Source: Prescottella soli
GTDB taxonomy: Bacteria; Actinomycetota; Actinomycetes; Mycobacteriales; Mycobacteriaceae
Assembly (NCBI RefSeq): GCF_040024445.1
Contig: NZ_CP157276.1
Coordinates: forward strand, 310,001-374,000
Reading direction: 5' to 3'
DNA: 64,000 bases
Below the pieces are notes generated by a model. The model had not been told where the DNA came from. It made no database searches and saw nothing but the letters and a program-made list of their open reading frames with translations. Positions within the stretch are counted from its first letter, which is position 1. Each line of letters begins with the position of its first letter. Positions 8,390-16,503 of this stretch are shown piece after piece. A program made the translations under genes and the position numbers.

Positions 8390-10285
8390 ATGACCAGTCA
8401 GTCGGATGTCACAGTCACGGTGCAGGCACAGCACACGGAGGCGCTGAATACGCTCCCGTTCGACCAGAGCCAGGACTTCGCGGACGCGGAACGGGGATTC
8501 GTCGCCGCGTTGGAGCCGGGCGTCGTGACGAACAGCGCCGGCGCGGTCGTGTGGGACAGCGGATCGTTCGCGTTCCTCGACGAGGACTGCCCGGAGACGG
8601 TCCACCCGAGCCTGTGGCGCCAGTCGCGGCTGTGCGCGATGCAGGGCCTGTACGAGGTGACGGAGGGGATTTACCAGGTCCGCGGCCTCGATCTGTCGAA
8701 CATGACGCTGGTCGAGGGCGACACCGGCGTGATCGTGATCGATCCGCTGATCTCCGCTGAGACTGCGGCGGCCGGTCTGGCGCTGTACCGGGAGCAGCGC
8801 GGTGACCGGCCCGTGGTCGGCGTCATCTTCTCGCACTCGCACATCGACCACTTCGGCGGCGTCAAGGGCGTCACCACCGTCGACGACGTCGCGGCGGGCC
8901 GCTGCCCGATCCTGGCGCCGGTCGGGTTCGTCGAGCACGCGGTGGCCGAGAACGTGTACGCGGGCACGGCGATGGGCCGGCGCGCGGCGTACATGTACGG
9001 GGCCGCGCTGCCGCGTGGGCCGCTCGGCGCCGTCGGTGCCGGACTGGGCCCCACCACCTCGACCGGCATGCCGACTCTCATCACCCCCACCGTCGACGTC
9101 GACCACACCGGCCAGACGGAGACGATCGACGGCGTCCGCATCGAGTTCCAGATGACCCCGGGCACCGAGGCGCCGTCGGAGATGAACTTCTACTTCCCGG
9201 ACCGCCGGGCGTTGTGCATGGCGGAGAACGCCACCCACACGCTGCACAACCTGCTGACCCTGCGCGGCGCCCTGGTGCGGGATCCGCACGTGTGGTCCAA
9301 GTACCTGACGGAGTCGATCAACCGGTACGCGTCGCGCTCGGACGTGCTGTTCGCCTCGCACCACTGGCCGACGTGGGGCACCGAGCGGCTCACCGAATTC
9401 CTGTCGCTGCAGCGCGACCTGTACGGGTACCTGCACGACCAGACGCTGCGGGCGATCAACCAGGGCGCCACCGGCATCGAGATCGCCGAGAACCTGGAAC
9501 TGCCGCCGGCGGTGGCGCGGGCCTGGCACACCCACGGCTACTACGGCTCGGTCAGCCACAACGTCAAGGCGATCTACCAGCGCTACATGGGATGGTTCGA
9601 CGGCAACCCGGCCACGCTGTGGGAGCATCCGCCGGTCGACGCCGCCAAGCGGCACGTCGATTTCATGGGCGGCAGCGCCGAGGTGGTGGCCAAGGCGCGA
9701 AAGTCGTACGAGGCCGGCGACTTCCGCTGGGTCGCGCAGGTGCTCAACTACGTGATCTTCGCCGAGCCCGGCAACGCCGAGGCGAAGGCACTGCAGGCGG
9801 ACACGCTCGAGCAGCTCGGGTTCGGGTCGGAGAACGGAACGTGGCGCAACTTCTTCCTCATGGGCGCCTACGAACTCCGCAGCGGTCCGGTGGGGACTCC
9901 GACGGTGGCCGCGTCGGCGGACATCGCCGGGGCGCTGTCGGTGGAGCAGGTGTTCGACGCGATCGCGCTGCGGATCGACGGACCGCGCGCGTGGGGCGCG
10001 GACATCACGATCGACTGGCGCATCACCGACGAGGGCATCGACCATCGGACCAGCCTGCGGAACGGGCTGCTGGTGCACTTCGACCTCGACAGTGAGGCAC
10101 CGACGCCCCACGCTCGGCTGACGCTCTCCCGCCGGGACCTCATCGCGGCCGTGGTCGGCGGCGGGGACGTGGCGGGCATGATCGGTGCCGGGAAGATCAC
10201 CGCGGAGGGCGACGTCGGCAAGCTGACCGAGTTGATCGGCTACGTGGATTCGCCGGACCCGGACTTCGCGATCGTCACGCCGTGA
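8390..10285 (+). CDS. Linear primary-alkylsulfatase (SdsA1/BDS1 family)
   Basis: 631 residues. N-terminal metallo-beta-lactamase domain with the di-zinc motif HSHIDHFGG near residue 148, further metal ligands in MAENATHTLHN, a central helical dimerisation domain (VWSKYLTESI, LREF-type region) and a C-terminal SCP2-like domain (SVEQVFDAIALRIDG onward). Family members hydrolyse alkyl sulfate esters such as SDS to alcohol and sulfate for carbon or sulfur supply. No signal peptide is visible, unlike Pseudomonas SdsA1, so action is probably cytoplasmic. A ribosome site (AGGGGAAGC) precedes the ATG. It stands alone behind the 32-bp palindrome, the likely control site. Confidence 0.9.
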   Translation: MTSQSDVTVTVQAQHTEALNTLPFDQSQDFADAERGFVAALEPGVVTNSAGAVVWDSGSFAFLDEDCPETVHPSLWRQSRLCAMQGLYEVTEGIYQVRGLDLSNMTLVEGDTGVIVIDPLISAETAAAGLALYREQRGDRPVVGVIFSHSHIDHFGGVKGVTTVDDVAAGRCPILAPVGFVEHAVAENVYAGTAMGRRAAYMYGAALPRGPLGAVGAGLGPTTSTGMPTLITPTVDVDHTGQTETIDGVRIEFQMTPGTEAPSEMNFYFPDRRALCMAENATHTLHNLLTLRGALVRDPHVWSKYLTESINRYASRSDVLFASHHWPTWGTERLTEFLSLQRDLYGYLHDQTLRAINQGATGIEIAENLELPPAVARAWHTHGYYGSVSHNVKAIYQRYMGWFDGNPATLWEHPPVDAAKRHVDFMGGSAEVVAKARKSYEAGDFRWVAQVLNYVIFAEPGNAEAKALQADTLEQLGFGSENGTWRNFFLMGAYELRSGPVGTPTVAASADIAGALSVEQVFDAIALRIDGPRAWGADITIDWRITDEGIDHRTSLRNGLLVHFDLDSEAPTPHARLTLSRRDLIAAVVGGGDVAGMIGAGKITAEGDVGKLTELIGYVDSPDPDFAIVTP

Positions 10286-10317
10286 CGTCCTGACGCGGTG
10301 GGGTGGGTTCGGCGACG

Positions 10318-11166
10318 CTACTGCGTGCGCGTCGGCCCGCCCACCGCGCCGTACACGTGCCGGGTGCCGATCGGCACGATCAGCGGACGGTCCGAGACGG
10401 GGTCGTCGATGACGGCGGCCTCGAGCCCGAACACCTCCTCGAGCAGTTCGGCGGAGACGACGTCCTGCGGCGCGCCGGACGCGACGATCCGCCCCTGCGA
10501 CATCACGATCAGGTGGTCGCTGTACCGGACCGCGAGGTTGAGGTCGTGCAGCACCATGATCACGGTGCGGCCCATCTCCTCGTGCATGCGGTCGACGAGG
10601 TCGAGCACCTCCACCGAGTGCGACAGGTCCAGGTAGGTCGTCGGCTCGTCGAGCAGCAGGATGTCGGTGCCCTGCGCGAGCGCCATCGAGATCCAGGCGC
10701 GCTGGCGCTGCCCGCCGGAGAGTTGATCGACGGGACGGTCCGCGAGGTCGGCGACGCCAGTCAGGGCGAGCGCGCGCGCCACCTCGCCCTCGTCGTCCGA
10801 CGACCACTGCCGGATCCACGACTGGTGCGGGTGCCGTCCGCGGGCCACCAGGTCGGCGACGGTGAGCCCCTCGGGGGCGACCGGGGACTGCGGCAGCATG
10901 CCCAGCGTCCGCGCGACGTCCTTGGTGCGCATCGAGGAGATCGCCTTGCCGTCGAGCAGGACGGTCCCGGCACGCGGCTTGAGCAGCCGCCCCAGCGCGC
11001 GGAGCATCGTCGACTTGCCACAGCCATTGGGGCCGATGACCGTGGTGATGACGCCGGTGGGGATCTCGACGTCGAGTCCCTCGACGATCACCCGGTCGCC
11101 GTAGCCGAGGGTCAGGTTCTCGGCGACGAGCCGCGGCGCGGGGGTGGGCTGGGCCGTGGTGGTCAT
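10318..11166 (-). CDS. Siderophore ABC transporter ATP-binding protein (FecE/FhuC-type)
   Basis: 282 residues with Walker A GPNGCGKST, Q-loop LPQSP, signature LSGGQRQR, Walker B ILLLDEPT and a following His in VLHDLN; the FecE-like family for ferric siderophores and heme. Its ATG overlaps the stop of the second permease by four bases, making a permease-permease-ATPase operon transcribed from the IdeR box near 13.8 kb. No substrate-binding lipoprotein is encoded in the operon, so it must be elsewhere. Confidence 0.92.
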   Translation of the reverse strand: MTTTAQPTPAPRLVAENLTLGYGDRVIVEGLDVEIPTGVITTVIGPNGCGKSTMLRALGRLLKPRAGTVLLDGKAISSMRTKDVARTLGMLPQSPVAPEGLTVADLVARGRHPHQSWIRQWSSDDEGEVARALALTGVADLADRPVDQLSGGQRQRAWISMALAQGTDILLLDEPTTYLDLSHSVEVLDLVDRMHEEMGRTVIMVLHDLNLAVRYSDHLIVMSQGRIVASGAPQDVVSAELLEEVFGLEAAVIDDPVSDRPLIVPIGTRHVYGAVGGPTRTQ

Positions 11167-12278
11167 GCCGAGACCTTCCGGTTGTTGCGGACGAGCAAGT
11201 ACAGGAGGAACGGGCCGCCGAGCGCGGAGGTCACGATGCCGACGGGCAGTTCGACGGGCAGGATCGTGCGGGCGATGATGTCGCTGCCGACGACCAGCAC
11301 CGCGCCGGTGAGCGCGGAGGCGATGATCGGCGGGCCCGCCGAGCGGGCCAGGCGCATCGCGACCTGCGGGGCAGCCAGGGCGACGAACCCGACCGGGCCC
11401 GCGGCGGCGGTGGCGATCGCGGCCAGGATCACCGACGCGAGCAGCAGCTTGGCCTGCTCGGACTGCTGCCGCACGCCGAGCGAGCGGGCGTTGTCGTCGC
11501 CCAGGCGCAGCGCGCCGAGGGTGAACGTCGCGGCCACCGCCCACCCGCCGATGATCACCAGCGCGATCGCCACCGGCCACACCTGGGTCCAGCCGGCGCC
11601 GTTGAGCGAACCGTTGAGCCACACCTTCGCGCGGGAGACGTCGTTGATGTCCGCGGAGATGAGCAGCCACCCGGTGATCGCGATGAGCATCGCGTTGACG
11701 CCGATGCCGATGAGGATCAGCCGGTAGCCCTCGACGCCCTTGCGCCACGCCAGCAGGTAGATCGCCGCCGCGGTGAGCAGGCCGCCGCACAGCGCCGCCA
11801 GCGGGATGCCGAGCGTCGCGAGCAGGCCGACGAACGACCCACCGCCGCCGAGCACGATCAGCGCCACCGCGGCGGCGCTGGCGCCGGAGGTGATGCCGAG
11901 GATGTCGGGGCTGGCGAGCGAGTTGCGGGCGATCGACTGCGTGATGGCGCCGGAGATGCCGAGCGCGACGCCGATCAGCACGGCGGTCAGCGCGCGGGGC
12001 AGGCGCAGGTCCATGACGATGAACCGCTGCACCTTCGAGCCGCCGCCGAACAGCACGTTGGTGACCTCGGGGACGGAGAGCGGGAAGTCGCCGCGGCCGA
12101 TGCCGACGCACACCAGCACGAACAGGCACACCGCCAGCACCACGTTGACGACGATCATGTGTGGCCGCAGCACCAGCGAGACCGGGCCCAGGCGCAGCGC
12201 CGGGCGCGACGGCACCCGGGTGGGTCCGCCGTGCTCGACGGCGGCGCCGGGATCGGTGGTGGGTTCGAGGACGCTCAC
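11163..12278 (-). CDS. Siderophore ABC transporter permease (FecCD family)
   Basis: 371 residues, about nine to ten membrane helices, with FecCD hallmarks (MDLRLPRALTAVLIGVALG, SPDILGITSGASAA, GPVGFVALAAPQVAMRLA). I start at GTG 12278, which overlaps the stop of the upstream permease (GTGA). The ~50-residue N-terminal tail before the first helix is cytoplasmic and Pro-rich. It should pair with the RDD-fused permease as a heterodimeric channel energised by the downstream ATPase. Confidence 0.9.
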   Translation of the reverse strand: MSVLEPTTDPGAAVEHGGPTRVPSRPALRLGPVSLVLRPHMIVVNVVLAVCLFVLVCVGIGRGDFPLSVPEVTNVLFGGGSKVQRFIVMDLRLPRALTAVLIGVALGISGAITQSIARNSLASPDILGITSGASAAAVALIVLGGGGSFVGLLATLGIPLAALCGGLLTAAAIYLLAWRKGVEGYRLILIGIGVNAMLIAITGWLLISADINDVSRAKVWLNGSLNGAGWTQVWPVAIALVIIGGWAVAATFTLGALRLGDDNARSLGVRQQSEQAKLLLASVILAAIATAAAGPVGFVALAAPQVAMRLARSAGPPIIASALTGAVLVVGSDIIARTILPVELPVGIVTSALGGPFLLYLLVRNNRKVSA

Positions 12279-13750
12279 AGGCTCGCCAGCTTCCTGCGCC
12301 GGACCAGCGCGATGAAGAACGGGGCACCGAAGACGGCCAGCACGATGCCGACCTGAAGTTCGCCGGGCCGCACCACCACGCGGCCGATCACGTCGGCCAT
12401 CACCAGCATCAGGCCGCCGAGCAGGCCCGCGTAGGGGACCAGCCAGCGGTAGTCGGGGCCGGTGATCGCCCGGGCGACGTGCGGGACGACCAGCCCGATG
12501 AACGCGATCGGACCGCACGCCGCGGTGGCGGCGCCGGTGAGCAGCGTGATGGCGACGATGCCGACGGTCCTCGACACCGCGACGTTGGTGCCGAGCGACC
12601 GGGCGACGTCCTCGCCGAGGCTGATCACGTTGAGGCTCGGGGTGCTGGCGATCGCGATGAGCAGGCCGACGATCAGGAACGGCAGCACCTGCCAGAAGAT
12701 GTCGTAGCCGCGGCCGGCCACCGAGCCGACCACCCAGAACCGGTAGCCGTCGAGGCTGGTCTGGTCGAGCAGCACGACGGCGTTCGTCATGGCCTGCAGG
12801 AAGAACGCCACGGCCGCGCCGGCCAGCGCGAGGCTGAGGGGACTGGCCTTGCCGTTGCCGATCGACGACAGCCCGAACACGGTGATCGACGCGAGCGCCG
12901 ATCCGGCGAACGCGAACCACAGGTACTCGCTGGGCGCGGTGAGACCGAGGGCGTAGATCGCGAGCACGACCAGGAACGCCGCGCCCGCGTTGAGGCCGAG
13001 CAGGCCGGCGTCGGCGAGCGGGTTGCGGGTGTGGCCCTGGATGAGGGCGCCCGCGACGCCGAGCGCGATGCCGACGACCAGGCCGAGCAGGGTGCGGGGG
13101 ATGCGCAGCGAGCGCACGATGATGTCGGTTTCGCTGCCCGTGGCCTGGAACAGCGCGTGGAAGATCTCGTCGAAGGACAGCGGGCGGGCGCCGACTGCGA
13201 TGCTCGCGAACAGCACGAGCGCCAGCAGCGCCGCGAGCGCGGCCAGTCCCAGGAGTCGACGGCGGCGCACCGCGGCGAGCGACGCGTCGGGCGCAACTGG
13301 TTCGAATCCGTCCGCGCGGGCGGTGGACTCACGGATTACCTCGGTGCCGCCGTCGCGCCATCGGCGCAGCGCGCGACGCACGCCGATCGGCGCACCGGTC
13401 TCGGTGTCGCGGGTGACGAGACCGAACCAGCCCTTGCCGACGGTGGTGCCGGCGTTGCCCTCGCGGAATCCGCGATTCCAGACGAACAGTCCGATCGCGA
13501 CGGCCAGCGCCGCGCCGCCGAACACCGCGCGGTCGGTCTCGCCGCCGCCGTTCGCGTCGGCGAGGGAATCGACCAGGTACCAGCCGATCACGAGGGGGAT
13601 CGAGACGACGGCGAGATCGACGACGTTCGCGAACGCCCGCAGATGCCGCGGGGCGGGCCCCTCCGGGACGACCTCCTTGCCGAAGTCGTTCGGCACGTCG
13701 TGGTGCCTCGACGCGTCCGGATCCGAGTCCGGGAGGCGGGTCGTCGTCAC
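12275..13750 (-). CDS. RDD domain-FecCD permease fusion, siderophore importer
   Basis: 491 residues. Residues ~35-135 form an RDD domain: helices LAVVSIPLVIGWYLVDSL and VFGGAALAVAIGLFVWN, then the hallmark GTTVGKGWFGLVTRDTETG followed by RRALRRW. Residues ~165-491 are a complete FecCD permease (RSLRIPRTLLGLVVGIALG, GLLGLNAGAAF, GPIAFIGLVVPHVAR). The fusion adds two helices to a normal nine/ten-helix permease. It is the first gene of the importer operon and lies behind an IdeR box. RDD domains are of uncertain function; a regulatory or partner-docking role is inference. Confidence 0.88.
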   Translation of the reverse strand: MTTTRLPDSDPDASRHHDVPNDFGKEVVPEGPAPRHLRAFANVVDLAVVSIPLVIGWYLVDSLADANGGGETDRAVFGGAALAVAIGLFVWNRGFREGNAGTTVGKGWFGLVTRDTETGAPIGVRRALRRWRDGGTEVIRESTARADGFEPVAPDASLAAVRRRRLLGLAALAALLALVLFASIAVGARPLSFDEIFHALFQATGSETDIIVRSLRIPRTLLGLVVGIALGVAGALIQGHTRNPLADAGLLGLNAGAAFLVVLAIYALGLTAPSEYLWFAFAGSALASITVFGLSSIGNGKASPLSLALAGAAVAFFLQAMTNAVVLLDQTSLDGYRFWVVGSVAGRGYDIFWQVLPFLIVGLLIAIASTPSLNVISLGEDVARSLGTNVAVSRTVGIVAITLLTGAATAACGPIAFIGLVVPHVARAITGPDYRWLVPYAGLLGGLMLVMADVIGRVVVRPGELQVGIVLAVFGAPFFIALVRRRKLASL

Positions 13751-13792
13751 GGTGGGGGCGCTCCTTGGAAAGCAATGCGGTCTGGCGTCAGG

Positions 13793-13811
13793 TTACGGAA
13801 GCCTAACCGAA
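13793..13811. promoter_or_regulatory. IdeR/DtxR iron box for the siderophore importer operon
   Basis: The 19 bases match the IdeR consensus (TTAGGTTAGSCTAACCTAA) at about 15 positions, with the right half GCCTAACC best conserved. It lies 43 bp upstream of the RDD-permease start, placing the importer under iron repression. Confidence 0.7.
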
Positions 13812-13861
13812 CATTCGACGGCGGGATCCGTTGCGCCAAGAGTGGACGTGCGGACGGGCGA

Positions 13862-13880
13862 TATGGTTAGGCTAGCCTAA
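13862..13880. promoter_or_regulatory. IdeR/DtxR iron box for the plus-strand gene at 13.9 kb
   Basis: GGTTAGGCTAGCCTAA core, about 16 of 19 positions matching the IdeR consensus, including a perfect inner palindrome TTAGGCTAGCCTAA. It ends 36 bp before the start of the divergent plus-strand gene. Together with the box at 13793 it makes a two-sided iron-controlled intergenic region. Confidence 0.8.
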
Positions 13881-13916
13881 AGTTGCTGTCGGCAATCGAC
13901 TCTCGATGGAGGCATG

Positions 13917-14660
13917 GTGTCCGTGAATGCGCAGGCTCAGCTCAGTACGTCCGAGAGCGCGGCACTCGCGGAATCCTGTACCCGCCTGCAGGAAATCTCG
14001 CCGGACTACCCGCGCGTCTACGCCGTCGCGGCGATGGCCCGGCAGGGCAAGCGGAGATGGTGGCCGATCGCGGCATGCGCGCGCACCGAGGGATCACCGG
14101 CCGATCTGCCGAAGGATCGCGTCGGCCAGATGTACGCCCACCTGCTGGCGGAGCTGTCCTCGCCGCGCGCCGCCGCGGTCCAGGTGGCGGCCGCGCTCGT
14201 GCATGCGGTCGTCGGTCGCGTGGCCGCACTGGTGGTCCTCGACGGGCGCGCCTGGGATCCCGGGGTGGACAACCTGTGGGTACACATGGACAGCGACTGC
14301 GGGATCGACTGGGCCGGCGTCGTCGACGACACGCTGCGCGTGTTGCCCGACGATCCGCTCGCCGGTTCCCGCGGTGTCGTCACCCTGCCCTGCGAGCGGG
14401 CGCTGCTGGTGTGGACCGTGCACCGGTGCCTCACCTCGCTCGCCGCGATCCGTCACGCGCTGGAGTCGACGGCACCGGTCGACACCCCACGGTTCGCGGC
14501 ACTCGTCGCCGATGCCGTCCTCGGTGCCGCGACGCACGTCCCGATCCGGGCGGGATCGTCGCGCGTGGTGGCGTCGCGCCGGGGTCAGGGTCTCCTCGAC
14601 GCGTTCGAGGCGGCGGGGGTGCCCGTCCGCGCCCGCGCGCTGCTCGCGACGGCGTGCTGA
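13917..14660 (+). CDS. Iron-regulated protein of unknown function, possibly FhuF-like
   Basis: About 247 residues. GGAGG at 13908-13912 is best spaced for GTG 13917 or GTG 13923, although an ATG sits at 13914. The protein is soluble, Ala/Val-rich, with segments such as SPRAAAVQVAAALVHAVVGR and RALLVWTVHRCLTSLAAIRHAL that recall the helical part of FhuF-type siderophore-iron reductases, but the Cys-rich [2Fe-2S] end of FhuF is absent. The IdeR box just upstream and divergence from the importer strongly suggest a role in siderophore use or iron release; the FhuF link is weak inference. Confidence 0.7.
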   Translation: MSVNAQAQLSTSESAALAESCTRLQEISPDYPRVYAVAAMARQGKRRWWPIAACARTEGSPADLPKDRVGQMYAHLLAELSSPRAAAVQVAAALVHAVVGRVAALVVLDGRAWDPGVDNLWVHMDSDCGIDWAGVVDDTLRVLPDDPLAGSRGVVTLPCERALLVWTVHRCLTSLAAIRHALESTAPVDTPRFAALVADAVLGAATHVPIRAGSSRVVASRRGQGLLDAFEAAGVPVRARALLATAC

Positions 14661-14668
14661 CGACGGGG

Positions 14669-14696
14669 TTGCATGTAGGGCAGCCTTGCCTATGCT
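14669..14696 (+). promoter_or_regulatory. Promoter with embedded IdeR-type box
   Basis: TTGCAT (-35-like, 14669-14674) and TATGCT (-10-like, 14691-14696) are 16 bp apart. The spacer and -10 hold a dyad at 14676-14692, TAGG..AGCCT..CCTA, which fits the dyad-defining positions of the IdeR consensus (13 of the inner 17). A repressor bound there would block this promoter in iron-replete cells. No protein gene follows; see the RNA candidate. Confidence 0.55.
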
Positions 14697-14702
14697 TGGC
14701 TG

Positions 14703-14800
14703 GTCGGTACTGCTGGACCGTGTCGGAGTCCTGAGGGCTGCAGCGACTCCCGGTCCCTTCCACGGCGGGTTCCGTGCACTGCGCACGGAACCCGCCGTCT
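14703..14800 (+). ncRNA. Candidate iron-responsive small RNA
   Basis: Between a promoter overlapped by an IdeR-type box and a strong terminator lies ~100 nt with no credible reading frame but clear RNA structure. Stem 1 pairs GGACCG (14715-14720) with CGGTCC (14751-14756) and GGAGTC (14725-14730) with GACTCC (14745-14750), with bulge TGTC and a 14-nt loop containing AGGGCTG. A C-rich linker (CTTCCAC) joins it to the terminator hairpin. The layout parallels iron-sparing sRNAs such as mycobacterial MrsI. Ends are estimated from the promoter and terminator; no sequence relation to a named RNA is claimed. Confidence 0.5.
14764..14796. terminator. Strong bidirectional terminator hairpin
   Basis: Perfect 14-bp arms (GGCGGGTTCCGTGC and its complement) with a 5-nt loop ACTGC. 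It ends the candidate small RNA on the plus strand and, read the other way, lies 26 bases beyond the stop of the TfoX-like gene on the minus strand. Confidence 0.75.
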
Positions 14801-14822
14801 CGTCCGTTCCGCGGCCATTCGT

Positions 14823-15176
14823 TCAGAGGCCAGCGACGAAATCGTGAGCCTCACGCGCGGCGTGGCGCCAGGTGGTGAGCGTTGCGTCGAGGTCGTCGTT
14901 ATCGACAGGGAAGGCCACCCACTCCGTCATCGTCCGCTTGCCCATCGTGACTTCCCGCGCGCTTCCCGCCTGCACGACCTCCTCGGCCCGGTGTCGCGGC
15001 AGCTTGACGATCAGGCGGCGGTCGTGGCCGAGGAACGTGAAGATCTTGCCGGCCACCCGCAGCCCCGGACTGCGGAACATGGTGCCGAACTCGACGTGGG
15101 GCTCGCGAAGGAACTCGGCGGCGAGATCGTCGAGCAGCGCCCGGGCTGGATCGGCCCCCTTGGATGCTTCACCCAT
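14823..15176 (-). CDS. TfoX N-terminal-domain-like protein
   Basis: 117 residues. I choose the ATG at 15176 because GGGAGGAG lies just before it. The pattern (FGTMFRSPGLRVAGKIFTFL, RRLIVKLPRHRAEEVV, MTEWVAFP) matches the small TfoX-N/YjbR-like fold often found as a stand-alone protein in actinobacteria; its biochemical role is unknown. Probably monocistronic and ended by the hairpin at 14764-14796. Confidence 0.75.
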   Translation of the reverse strand: MGEASKGADPARALLDDLAAEFLREPHVEFGTMFRSPGLRVAGKIFTFLGHDRRLIVKLPRHRAEEVVQAGSAREVTMGKRTMTEWVAFPVDNDDLDATLTTWRHAAREAHDFVAGL

Positions 15177-15255
15177 GGCTCCTCCCGCGGGGCATGTCGG
15201 TGTTCTTCCGGGTCCACGCATTGCGACCGTAACGTCCGTCGCGGGCCCCGGGGCA

Positions 15256-15822
15256 TCACTCGGAGGGAATCACCCGGAACATGCCGCAACCATTTCCGCC
15301 CTCGCTCGTCTGGAACCTCGCGACCGTCGTTCCGGTTGGATCGAGCACGGCGTACTCGTCGAAGTCCGCCACGATCGTCATGGGGCAGCGCCACAGCGAA
15401 GGGTCGGTCGAATCGGGGAGCGAGACGAGGATTCTCTGCACCTCGCCGCCATCGGTGACCACCGACGGCGGTGGAACCAGGTCGCCGGCCATGACATCGA
15501 TCGGTGCGTCGCCGTCGCCGCTCGGTTCGTGCACGTAGTGGCAGCGGATCAGGGTCACACCCGACGCAGACGGGGCCTGTTTGTAGGCAAGGAGCCACTC
15601 CCGTCCGCGCAGCCGTCCTTCATCGCCGTACCTCGACGCCTGCGCACATTCCCCTGATCCCGGCGCGGCCGCGGCGGATGTCGATTCCGCGGCACTCGCC
15701 GCGGGTTCCGCGGTCGAGGTGTCCGACGCGCAGCCGACGAGCGCGAACGACGAGACCACGCCCACGGCGGCGAGCCCGACGGAGGCGGCGGCACGGCGAC
15801 AGCGTGCGTGAGGTGCAGGCAT
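15256..15822 (-). CDS. Putative lipoprotein of unknown function
   Basis: 188 residues with a lipoprotein signal peptide: RCRRAAASVGLAAVGVV then lipobox LVGCAS (Cys near residue 31), followed by a low-complexity Ser/Ala linker. The mature domain has four more Cys (GECAQ, IRCHY, WRCPM, NGCGM) that could form two disulfides. No family recognised. Expected to be anchored on the outer face of the membrane. Confidence 0.72.
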   Translation of the reverse strand: MPAPHARCRRAAASVGLAAVGVVSSFALVGCASDTSTAEPAASAAESTSAAAAPGSGECAQASRYGDEGRLRGREWLLAYKQAPSASGVTLIRCHYVHEPSGDGDAPIDVMAGDLVPPPSVVTDGGEVQRILVSLPDSTDPSLWRCPMTIVADFDEYAVLDPTGTTVARFQTSEGGNGCGMFRVIPSE

Positions 15823-16027
15823 GTTTAGCGACGCTAAGTGGCGACAGGGCGTCTATGTGGGGTTTTCGGGAATCCGGGTCCGCCGGACCGGCTGTGCGGC
15901 GGGGGCGGTTGCCCGGCCTGCGGAGGTGTGGATCACTATGACGAGGTACATATTCGGCAGGCGGTCACGTCGACGGGGCACTTCACCGACATCGGCGCGA
16001 CCGCCCGGACGACTGATGGAGCAATAC

Positions 16028-16492
16028 ATGGCGAGCGAGGCAGAGCACGCATTCGTGCTGGGGGACGGAGCGGACCCGGCCGAGGTGAACGCGTTCCTCA
16101 ACAAGGGGTTCGGGGAGGCGCTCGGCCTCGAGTTCACCGAACTGACCCCGGATCGCGTCCGTGCGCAGTGGAAGGTCACGCCCGCGCTCTACCAGCCGTG
16201 GGGAATCATGCACGGCGGCGTGCACTGCGCGGTGATCGAGTCGGTCGCCAGCATCGCCGCGAGCCTGTGGCTCGGCGATCGTGGCCACGTCGTCGGCGTC
16301 AACAACAACACCGACTTCCTCCGCGCCACCCGCGACGGCGTCCTGTTCGCCGAGGCGTCCCCCGTGCACCGGGGACGCAGCCAGCAGTTGTGGCTCGTGA
16401 CGGTCACCGACGAGCAGGATCGGGTCGTCGCACGCGGACAGGTCCGCCTGCAGAACATCACCGAGACGGCCGCGCTCGGCACCAACAAGTGA
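16028..16492 (+). CDS. PaaI-type hotdog-fold thioesterase
   Basis: 154 residues. The ATG at 16028 has TGGAG seven bases upstream; an in-frame ATG four codons earlier is an alternative. The PaaI/YbgC-like active-site region GIMHGGVHCAVIESVAS holds the HGG turn and a catalytic acidic residue (Glu). Such enzymes hydrolyse aryl- or acyl-CoA thioesters. Natural substrate unknown. Convergent with the NADH dehydrogenase gene, eleven bases apart. Confidence 0.85.
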   Translation: MASEAEHAFVLGDGADPAEVNAFLNKGFGEALGLEFTELTPDRVRAQWKVTPALYQPWGIMHGGVHCAVIESVASIAASLWLGDRGHVVGVNNNTDFLRATRDGVLFAEASPVHRGRSQQLWLVTVTDEQDRVVARGQVRLQNITETAALGTNK

Positions 16493-16503
16493 GCGTGGCC
16501 GGT

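Noticed and set aside
8264-10819. Minus-strand open frame of about 850 codons opposite the alkylsulfatase
   Set aside because: Translation is Arg-rich without domains, while the plus strand encodes a complete alkylsulfatase. Typical of high-GC DNA.
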